The notes beneath the pieces were generated by a model. It made no database searches and was not told where the DNA came from. It saw nothing but the letters and a program-made list of their open reading frames with translations. Positions 27,029 through 33,604 of a stretch of 64,000 bases of DNA are shown piece after piece (position 1 is the first letter of the stretch; every line of letters starts with the position of its first letter). Position numbers and translations under genes: made by a program. This DNA comes from Neorhizobium sp. JUb45 (lineage in GTDB: Bacteria > Pseudomonadota > Alphaproteobacteria > Rhizobiales > Rhizobiaceae): NCBI RefSeq assembly GCF_004343585.1, contig NZ_SLYW01000003.1:620001-684000 (forward strand). The letters run 5' to 3'.

Positions 27029-28129
27029 TCAGAGAACACCCCAGGCGCGAAAGCGACCGCGACCGGTCAGTTCCCGCAGGTTCAATTCACCCGCTATTTT
27101 CAACGCCCCTTGCGGGGTCACCGACAGCGCGTCTGCGATCATGCCTGTGGAAACGATCGGGTTGGAGAGAATGAGATCGATCAGTTGCGGCAGCTTCGAG
27201 GAGCTTCGACGCCCGGCAAGGCGGTGCTCCATCTGCTGCCGTGCCAGCAGCAGGCGATCATGTTCCTTGAGACCGCTTTCGGCCGCCTCGCGCATCGCCT
27301 CGATCATCGCAATGAGCCGGACATCGCGATCGCGATGCGTCCTCTTTTGACGTTGAACCTGTTTCAGGCCGACGCTGATCGGCAGCAGATAACCTGCCGT
27401 CAGCCCAGCCTCATGCAGAATTGCGGCGGCCAGCAACCGACCCAACCAAGGCACATGTTGAAGAACCTGCAGCACATTCCAGGCATCCAGCACCACCGCC
27501 GCACGCACCACCGCCGGCAAACCGTCACTGTCTTTCAGCGCGCGTTGCCACTCCGCAAGCCGCTCATCCTCGTTCCAGTCGGGCTCATAAACAAGTGCAT
27601 CCCGTTCCGCCGTATCGCGTAAAAGCGCGGTTCCCTTCGCCGCAGCCAGCAGCGCTTCACTGCGCGCAAGGATGACATCGATCGCGGCCAGCTCCGCACC
27701 GAGCGGATCCTCATCACCTTCCATCGGCATCATATCCGGTGGCGTCGAAACGGACTTTATCTCAAGATCGGTTTCGGGACCGTCGCCACTCCGCCGCAGC
27801 CTGCGGACACCATCCATGCTCAACGCCCAGCCCGGCGGGTTGGCAAGGATCCGACGTCGCGACCGAAGCACGTCCTGCGCGATGGTCAGTTCATGCGTGG
27901 GTTTTCGGACCCCCATGCCTGCATCATGCAGGACGAGATCCTCCATATGGACCAGTTCGCCATCCACCCAAAGGGATGCGCAGGCGTCGAAAAAGTGAGA
28001 CCGGGCCAGCCAGCCATCTCCATGCTGCGAGCGCATGACGCGCTCATCAAGACGCGCCAATGCAGCAGAGGCGGCGGTGGCCGGCTGCAGAAAGTCCTGA
28101 AATGGCAGCATTGCGAATTCATACCGCAT
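27029..28129 (-). CDS. DUF1612 / helix-turn-helix protein
   Basis: A 366-residue protein of the DUF1612 family, common on rhizobial plasmids. The N-terminal two thirds is the DUF1612 region (LPFQDFLQPATAASAALARLD, then RSHFFDACASLWVDGELVHMEDLVLHD and later AAILHEAGLTAGYLLP). The C-terminus carries a winged HTH (VSTGMIADALSVTPQGALKIAGEL), so DNA binding is likely. It lies beside the repABC region between two parS-like sites. Its biological role is not known; a regulatory or plasmid-maintenance function is conceivable. Confidence 0.83.
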   Translation of the reverse strand: MRYEFAMLPFQDFLQPATAASAALARLDERVMRSQHGDGWLARSHFFDACASLWVDGELVHMEDLVLHDAGMGVRKPTHELTIAQDVLRSRRRILANPPGWALSMDGVRRLRRSGDGPETDLEIKSVSTPPDMMPMEGDEDPLGAELAAIDVILARSEALLAAAKGTALLRDTAERDALVYEPDWNEDERLAEWQRALKDSDGLPAVVRAAVVLDAWNVLQVLQHVPWLGRLLAAAILHEAGLTAGYLLPISVGLKQVQRQKRTHRDRDVRLIAMIEAMREAAESGLKEHDRLLLARQQMEHRLAGRRSSSKLPQLIDLILSNPIVSTGMIADALSVTPQGALKIAGELNLRELTGRGRFRAWGVL

Positions 28130-28319
28130 CCCTCATGGCTAATCGATTCCATTAACCGAGGCGATAGGCGCCATGAATTATAATGCTGGCAACTGAAATT
28201 CACTGTACAGAAAAGTAGCAAACGAGCCGAGCCGGTGAGCCAAAACGGCACAAGAACATGACATTACGGGCCACGAAGCTTGCCAATTCAAGCGCCTCAA
28301 GTCACGTTTCATCTATCTG

Positions 28320-28339
28320 AATTATAATGATAATTATTG
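28320..28339. promoter_or_regulatory. Fur/Mur-box-like AT-rich dyad
   Basis: AATTATAATGATAATTATTG contains TAATGATAATTATT, which differs in one base from the central 14 bases of the classical Fur box. It lies about 190 bases upstream of the DUF1612 start. AT-rich DNA can give such matches by chance. Confidence 0.3.
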
Positions 28340-28564
28340 CGAATTGAAACCTAAACAGCCATTCGGTTTCAGCACATCGACTTCTACACCGACGAGCCTA
28401 GTTCAATCAATGCGCCCTCCAAACATCCGAGCCAATCCGATAGACTCAGTCCCGTTGGATACGGTCCAATCTATACCTCAACACCACAAAAAGTGCCAGA
28501 GACTTCAGGCATTGCCGACCGTTTTCAACAACACCGCCTGTCGGAAGGCTTGCTGACAAACCAA

Positions 28565-28580
28565 GTTGCCATGTGGCAAC
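28565..28580. promoter_or_regulatory. parS-like RepB site 2
   Basis: GTTGCCATGTGGCAAC has both 7-base arms of the repB-internal palindrome with TG instead of GC at the centre. It lies 75 bases beyond the luxR stop codon. Confidence 0.7.
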
Positions 28581-28654
28581 GCAGACCGGCGCGCCCTGCC
28601 CTGCTCTTCGTGAAACCAATGCCGGCAATGGCAGGTCGGCTTGGCTTCAGGAGA

Positions 28655-29383
28655 TCACTCGATCAGCCGCCGCCGAATGGCCTCGGCAATGGCTTCGGTG
28701 CGGTTGGATGCCCCAACCTTTTTCACCGCACTTTTCATATAGGTATTTACGGTATCGACCTGATAGCCGCTTTCCGCAGCGATGCGCTCGCTGGTCAGCC
28801 CATGGCTTGCCAACCGCAGACAGATCAATTCTCCATACGTAAGTTTCAAAGTGTCGGCTGCGAAGCGATCCATCAGCGGTTTGGTAATAGCGACATGCGT
28901 CGCCTCGCAGATGCGCTTGAGGAAATCGACTTCATCAGCATTGAACGGCACCGTTCGTATGAAGGTGATGGCGCCATAGACATGCTCGCCACGCCGCAAT
29001 GGAAACAAGGTGCGATTGAGAACGCCAAAACTTGTCATCAACTGCTGAAGTCTGGCACTGGGCGGCGCAGACACGAACACCTCTGCATCGCAGACCACAT
29101 CCTTGCCATCCACCGAAGCGGCCACCAGCGGATCGCTCAGATAGAGTTTTTCCGCGGCATAGGCTTCCATGTAGCCGGGGGGAAGATTGGTATCGATCGA
29201 CTGCCCGCGGCCAAAACGGAAACGATCTATATCGAGACCGCTGACGGCAATGAAATCGAAATGAACGGCACGACGCAACCGCTCGATAAACGGATGATGG
29301 TGAAAGAAACGCGTTCGTGGCACCGACGCCAGATCGACGAATTCCCCATAGGGTTCTGCTTGAGAATCGGAAGCCATCGCCAT
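28655..29383 (-). CDS. LuxR-family solo regulator next to repABC
   Basis: A 243-residue LuxR/TraR-type regulator with an N-terminal autoinducer-binding domain (about 20-160) and a C-terminal GerE HTH (LTYGELICLRLASHGLTSERIA, then DTVNTYMKSAVKKVGASNRTEA). Aligned by eye with TraR, the pocket keeps Tyr61 and Asp70-Pro71 (YAAEKLYLSDP), but Trp57 is Tyr and Trp85 is not conserved, so the ligand may not be a standard acyl-homoserine lactone. No luxI-type synthase is in the window. The start at 29383 gives the usual length; 29401 is also possible. It is divergent from repA. Confidence 0.88.
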   Translation of the reverse strand: MAMASDSQAEPYGEFVDLASVPRTRFFHHHPFIERLRRAVHFDFIAVSGLDIDRFRFGRGQSIDTNLPPGYMEAYAAEKLYLSDPLVAASVDGKDVVCDAEVFVSAPPSARLQQLMTSFGVLNRTLFPLRRGEHVYGAITFIRTVPFNADEVDFLKRICEATHVAITKPLMDRFAADTLKLTYGELICLRLASHGLTSERIAAESGYQVDTVNTYMKSAVKKVGASNRTEAIAEAIRRRLIE

Positions 29384-29528
29384 TAAGATCAACCCACCCA
29401 TTTGATGCGCGGACCATATTCCCGTTCTCGGCCATCGGCAACGCGCCAGTCTAACGGCCGTCGTAGTCGCCGCGGCGCGTGCTTCAGAAACGCGCTGGAG
29501 AGAGTCTTTTGGAGAATTGGGGAGGTGG

Positions 29529-29544
29529 GTTGCCATATGGCAAC
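29529..29544. promoter_or_regulatory. parS-like RepB site 3
   Basis: GTTGCCATATGGCAAC is a perfect palindrome (extending to GG...CC at both ends) in the luxR-repA intergenic region, 145 bases upstream of luxR and 150 bases before repA. Confidence 0.8.
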
Positions 29545-29594
29545 CTCGTCAATCCTCTACACGGCGGCGATGAACGAATCGTGGAGCAAATGCT

Positions 29595-29668
29595 GTTAAC
29601 CTATCGTTAACCCTAAAGGCCTTGCGACTCAGAGCGACTCGCGTCATGGTTCGCTACGGAATATTCCG
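29595..29668 (+). promoter_or_regulatory. repA upstream control region
   Basis: The 309-base gap between luxR and repA holds parS-like site 3 and further structure. The heptamer GTTAACC is repeated with 11-base spacing (from 29595), GCGACTC is repeated at 29624 and 29634, and CGGAATATTCCG (29657-29668) is a perfect 12-base palindrome 25 bases before the repA start. In repABC systems RepA, helped by RepB, represses this promoter, and the last palindrome is the best operator candidate. Confidence 0.5.
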
Positions 29669-29692
29669 ACACTCTGGAGATTTATCGTAGTT

Positions 29693-30910
29693 ATGGCCAA
29701 GACACGTAGTCAGCCAACGGAACCGCAAGAACCCAAGCGTCCGATGACGGAAGTTATCGCTGGCGACGGTGCTGCTTTGTCCGAAGAACTGCAGGCGATG
29801 CGTGCTGCGCTCTTTCCTCCCGTTGCGCAGAAAATGCTTCGCTCGTTTTCCTCAGTGGAATCCGCCAAGCTGATTGGCATTGCTGATGCCTATCTTCGTC
29901 AGCTCTCCCTGAACGGCAAGGGCCCGCAGCCCACCATCAACTCTGGCGGCCGGCGTTATTATACGCTGGCACAGATCAACGAGATCCGCGCCGTCCTCGA
30001 CGAAAATGCCAAGGGCAACAAGCGTTATGTCCAGCGCCGCCGCGAAGGTGAACATTGCCAGGTTATGGCCGTGGTCAACTTCAAGGGCGGCAGCGGCAAG
30101 ACCACCACAGCGGCTCACCTGGCGCAATATCTGGCTTTCCAGGGTTACCGCGTGCTTGCGGTCGATCTCGACCCCCAGGCGTCTCTGACGGCCCTGCATG
30201 GCTATCAGCCGGAATACGACATCGCCAGCAACGAAACGATGTATGCGGCTATCCGCTACGACGATCAACGTCGTCCGATGAAGGACATCATTCGCAAAAG
30301 CTACATTCCCGGTCTCGACATCGTGCCCGGCAATCTGGAACTGATGGAATATGAACACGACACACCGCGTGCGCTTGCCGAACGCGGTGCGGAACCGTTC
30401 TTCGGTCGGGTCGCATCCTCTCTTGGCACGGTGGCAGACGACTACGATGTCATGGTTCTGGATTGCCCGCCGCAGCTCGGTTTCCTGACGCTCGGCGCAC
30501 TCTGCTCCGCCACAGGCCTTGTCATCACTGCACATCCGCAGATGCTCGATGTCATGTCCATGTGCCAGTTCCTTCTAATGACGTCCGATCTTCTCGGTGT
30601 CGTGCAGGAGTCGGGCGGCGATCTGGATTACGATTTCATTCGTTATGTCGTGACGCGTTACGAACCTTCGGATGGACCGCAGACACAGATGGTCGGTTTC
30701 ATGCGTTCACTGTTCCGTGAACGTGTGCTGACCAACACCATGCTCAAATCGACAGCCATTTCCGATGCCGGCCTTTCCAAGCAGACGCTTTACGAAGTCG
30801 GCCGCGAGAACTTTTCGAAAAACACCTATGACCGCGCCATGGAATCTCTGGACGGCGTCAACAGCGAGATTGAAGGTCTGATCCGTCAGGCCTGGGGTAG
30901 GGCAGGATGA
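29693..30910 (+). CDS. repA: RepA, ParA-type partition ATPase
   Basis: A 405-residue ParA-family ATPase that segregates the replicon and represses the repABC promoter. An N-terminal HTH region (SAKLIGIADAYLRQLSLNGKG) binds the operator; the deviant Walker A KGGSGKTTT is at residues 131-139; Walker A' lies in VLAVDLDPQASLT and Walker B in VMVLDCPPQLG. First gene of the operon and overlaps repB by four bases (ATGA), so translation is coupled. Confidence 0.97.
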   Translation: MAKTRSQPTEPQEPKRPMTEVIAGDGAALSEELQAMRAALFPPVAQKMLRSFSSVESAKLIGIADAYLRQLSLNGKGPQPTINSGGRRYYTLAQINEIRAVLDENAKGNKRYVQRRREGEHCQVMAVVNFKGGSGKTTTAAHLAQYLAFQGYRVLAVDLDPQASLTALHGYQPEYDIASNETMYAAIRYDDQRRPMKDIIRKSYIPGLDIVPGNLELMEYEHDTPRALAERGAEPFFGRVASSLGTVADDYDVMVLDCPPQLGFLTLGALCSATGLVITAHPQMLDVMSMCQFLLMTSDLLGVVQESGGDLDYDFIRYVVTRYEPSDGPQTQMVGFMRSLFRERVLTNTMLKSTAISDAGLSKQTLYEVGRENFSKNTYDRAMESLDGVNSEIEGLIRQAWGRAG

Positions 30911-31944
30911 GCCGTAAGGATACGTTGAAAGCCATGTTGTCACGTCGGGATCATGAGTTGCCAGCTGGCAACCCTGCCGATGACGATACGACTGCCGGCA
31001 AGGCCGTTGCCGCAGACACTGGTCACGACGCGAAGATGCAGCATATCCGTTCCGGTGCCGTCGGTGCCATGGGTCGCACGCTTGGTCAGATTGCCAATGC
31101 CGCCGATCAGGCCCGCGCGCTTATTGCAGCCGGTTCCGCCGTTGTGGAAATTCCTGCAGAAAAGATCGAGGGCTCGTTCGTCAACGATCGTCTTCCGGAT
31201 GATGGCGAGGACTTCCAGCGGCTGACCGACGCCATTCGCGAGTCGGGTCAGAAAAGCCCTATCCTTGTCCGTCCGCATCCTGACAAGGCCGACTTCTATC
31301 AGATCGCTTTTGGTCATCGTCGTGTGCGCGTTCTGCGGGCCCTCGGTCGTCCGGTCAAGGCTGTCGTACAGAACCTGACGGACGAAGAACTGGTCGTCAT
31401 CCAGGGTCAGGAAAACTCGGCGCGTTCGGATCTCAGCTATATCGAACGTGGTCTGTTTGCCCTGGCTCTGGAAGAGAAGGGGTTTGATCGCCGTATCATC
31501 ATGTCGGCACTCGGCATGGAGAAGACACAGCTTTCGCGCCTGATGTCCGTTGCACATGGTCTGCCGCGTTCGCTGATCGAAGCCATTGGTCCGGCCCCTA
31601 AGACCGGGCGACCACGCTGGATTGCCTTGACGGAGCGCCTGGCAGAGAAGCCGGAATCGCCAGCACTGTCGGCACTGCTGCGGAACCAGCAATTCCTTCA
31701 GTCGGATTCCGATAGCCGTTTCGTCAAGGTCATGACGGCCCTGTCGGTCAAGATCGAGAAGGAAAAGCCGGAACCGATCAAGGCTGCAAGCGGTGTCAAA
31801 CTGGCAGTGATGGAGCGCTCCAGCAGCCGCACCACGCTTCTCTTCGATGAGAAGGTCGCACCCGAATTCGCAGATTTCGTTGCAGCCCGTCTGCAGGAAC
31901 TGCATCTGGAATATCTCAAGTCGTCAGCATTGCGTCACGACTGA
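30907..31944 (+). CDS. repB: RepB, ParB-type partition protein
   Basis: A 345-residue ParB-family protein that binds parS and works with RepA. The CTPase/ParB-N domain is about residues 85-180 (FQRLTDAIRESGQKSPILVRP, then FGHRRVRVLRALGR and the arginine-rich QENSARSDLSYIERG), followed by the HTH (MSALGMEKTQLSRLMSVAHGLP). Codons 17-22 contain a perfect parS palindrome. The run from repA to repB uses many CGT and GGT codons compared with flanking genes. Overlaps repA. Confidence 0.97.
   Translation: MSRKDTLKAMLSRRDHELPAGNPADDDTTAGKAVAADTGHDAKMQHIRSGAVGAMGRTLGQIANAADQARALIAAGSAVVEIPAEKIEGSFVNDRLPDDGEDFQRLTDAIRESGQKSPILVRPHPDKADFYQIAFGHRRVRVLRALGRPVKAVVQNLTDEELVVIQGQENSARSDLSYIERGLFALALEEKGFDRRIIMSALGMEKTQLSRLMSVAHGLPRSLIEAIGPAPKTGRPRWIALTERLAEKPESPALSALLRNQQFLQSDSDSRFVKVMTALSVKIEKEKPEPIKAASGVKLAVMERSSSRTTLLFDEKVAPEFADFVAARLQELHLEYLKSSALRHD
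30957..30972. promoter_or_regulatory. parS-like RepB site 4, inside repB
   Basis: GTTGCCAGCTGGCAAC, a perfect 16-base palindrome of the rhizobial parS form GTTNNNNGCNNNNAAC, encoded within the 5' end of repB. It is the reference for the other three sites. Confidence 0.85.
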
Positions 31945-31983
31945 GACCATCATCAACCCGAACATTTAGGAGAGGGACAAGAG

Positions 31984-32040
31984 CGCAAAAGAAAAGCCCC
32001 CGAACGTCACCGTTACGGAAGCTTTCCTCGTAGTCTGAGC
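31984..32040 (-). ncRNA. ctRNA, antisense incompatibility RNA of repABC
   Basis: A short antisense RNA, opposite to the repC leader, that limits RepC synthesis. On the minus strand a TTGACA (32070-32075) and GATTCT (32047-32052) box are 17 bases apart, giving a start near 32040. The 3' end is an intrinsic terminator: AAGCTTCCG and CGGGGGCTT (plus-strand 31994-32024) enclose an inner AACG/CGTT stem with a GTGA loop, followed by TTTCTTTT. The resulting RNA of about 52 bases matches the ctRNA size and layout known for this plasmid family. Confidence 0.9.
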
Positions 32041-32046
32041 AACTCG

Positions 32047-32075
32047 AGAATCGCACTTCCTAGAATCAGTGTCAA
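32047..32075 (-). promoter_or_regulatory. ctRNA promoter
   Basis: Consensus -35 TTGACA at 32075-32070 and -10 GATTCT at 32052-32047 on the minus strand with 17-base spacing. The region to the right (about 32080-32105), read on the plus strand, can fold and ends in TTTCTTTT, as expected for the attenuator in the repC leader. Confidence 0.75.
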
Positions 32076-32129
32076 GCACAGCGTCGTTTCGGCGAGCGAA
32101 TTTCTTTTGCCTGTCACAAGGTAAAAGTC

Positions 32130-33545
32130 ATGAACAGTGGATATTTGACGACGCCCTTTGGGCGGCGGTCGATGACCCTTGCCATGTTGACGGATCAGAT
32201 CGTCGACAGTGAAAAGGTATGCGACAAATCCATCGACAAATGGGAACTCTATCGCGCCCTATGCCAGGCAAAGCCGCTTCTTGGCCTGTCTGACCGTGCG
32301 CTTGCGCTTATGAATGCGCTGCTGAGCTTCTACCCGAAGGCCGAGATTTCCCTGGCAAACGGTCTTGTCGTTTTTCCTTCCAATCAGGCTCTGTCTCAGA
32401 GAAGCCATGGCATGGCCGAACAAACCATCCGTCGCCATCTGGCATCGCTGGTGGACGCCGGTCTTCTGACACGCAAGGACAGCCCGAACGGCAAACGGTA
32501 CGCACGACGCGGCAGGGCAGGGGATATCACCCAGGCTTTTGGTTTCTCACTGCAGCCGCTTCTTGCCCGTTCCGATGAAATCTTTGATCTCGCCGAGAAG
32601 GTCGAGAACCAGCGTCGGCAGACCCATCTTCTGCGGGAAGAGATCTCTTTGCATCGTCGCGATATCGGCAAGCTGCTGATCGTGGTCGAAGTCGAAGACG
32701 TTCCCGGTGACTGGAATTCTCTCAAAATCCGTCTGGCTGACCTCGTTTCTGCTCTCCCGCGCAAGGCTGAACTGCATCAGCTCGAAGCACATCTCTCTAT
32801 TTTATCGCGCGTTCATGCGGAAATTGTCAATTCATTGAAAAACTTTGCAAATTCCCAAAATTTGGGCGGCAACACCTCTCAAACTGAGCGGCACATAGAA
32901 TCCAAACCAGAATCCAGATTCGATTCAAACATCTCTGTTGTTGAACCGCGCGCGAGCCAAGAAACCTCGAATGATCGGCAGCCGGCAAAACCGCTGTCAC
33001 TGGATCTGGTCAACCGTGCCTGCCCCAATGTCGCCATCCTCAGCGCAAGCGGCAGTCTGAAAACCATGCAGGACCTGATGTCGGTTCAGCCGGTTCTATG
33101 CTCGATGCTCTCCATCAACCGTCAGCTTCTGGAATTGGCACAGAGTTCGATCGGCATCGTCGAGACTGCCGTCACCATTGCCTGCCTCTATGAAAAGGGC
33201 GAGGAGATTGCTTCGCCGAGCGGTTATCTTCGCAACCTCGCATCCTCTGCAAAATCAGGCAATTTCCAAGTAAGGCCGATGGTGGAGAGGCTGATGATGA
33301 CGCAGCTGGCAACTGTCGGAAACGAACAGCACGCCGCTGAGGTCAATGAAGCTGAGGATGGCAGCCTCACCCATCTCAACCACGCATCGGCCTTCCTGAC
33401 GGCGAATGAAGCCAAACAGGCCTATCTTCTGTCGATGAAGTCGCAATCGTTTTCTGCCACGGCCGGCAAAAGGGCATATCCGGCAAAATCAGCCGTATCG
33501 TCCCACCAGCGTATGATGGCAGGACGCTCGGAATATCCAGCATGA
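32130..33545 (+). CDS. repC: RepC replication initiator
   Basis: A 471-residue initiator, longer than the usual 400-440 residues. The N-terminal domain is typical (GRRSMTLAMLTDQI, then KWELYRALCQAKPLLGLSDRALALMNALLSFYP and the HTH region around HGMAEQTIRRHLASLVDAGLL). The C-terminal domain (LVNRACPNVAILSASGSLKTMQDLM ...) is followed by about 60 extra residues rich in Ala/Ser/Lys with no recognisable motif. RepC starts replication from an origin within its own gene. Translation is controlled by the ctRNA over the leader. Confidence 0.95.
   Translation: MNSGYLTTPFGRRSMTLAMLTDQIVDSEKVCDKSIDKWELYRALCQAKPLLGLSDRALALMNALLSFYPKAEISLANGLVVFPSNQALSQRSHGMAEQTIRRHLASLVDAGLLTRKDSPNGKRYARRGRAGDITQAFGFSLQPLLARSDEIFDLAEKVENQRRQTHLLREEISLHRRDIGKLLIVVEVEDVPGDWNSLKIRLADLVSALPRKAELHQLEAHLSILSRVHAEIVNSLKNFANSQNLGGNTSQTERHIESKPESRFDSNISVVEPRASQETSNDRQPAKPLSLDLVNRACPNVAILSASGSLKTMQDLMSVQPVLCSMLSINRQLLELAQSSIGIVETAVTIACLYEKGEEIASPSGYLRNLASSAKSGNFQVRPMVERLMMTQLATVGNEQHAAEVNEAEDGSLTHLNHASAFLTANEAKQAYLLSMKSQSFSATAGKRAYPAKSAVSSHQRMMAGRSEYPA
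32810..32945 (+). other. probable oriV inside repC
   Basis: An AT-rich block in the middle of repC, encoding a low-complexity linker (NSLKNFANSQNLGGNTSQT). It includes CCCAAAATTTGGG (32854-32866), a 13-base palindrome, and runs of A/T unusual for this gene. In characterised repABC replicons the origin lies in such an AT-rich stretch of repC; assignment here is by analogy. Confidence 0.65.
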
Positions 33546-33604
33546 TCAACCGGCTGGCGATGATTGCTGATCTTGAGACGGCGCCGAGATTATATCCCGG
33601 CCGC

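Larger units (their letters stand above)
28130..28654. other. intergenic region between DUF1612 and luxR genes
   Basis: This 525-base gap, AT-richer than its surroundings, has no convincing gene. It holds the DUF1612 promoter, a Fur/Mur-box-like AT palindrome at 28320-28339, and a parS-like site at 28565-28580. The short frames here are proline/serine-rich and do not look coding. Confidence 0.5.
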
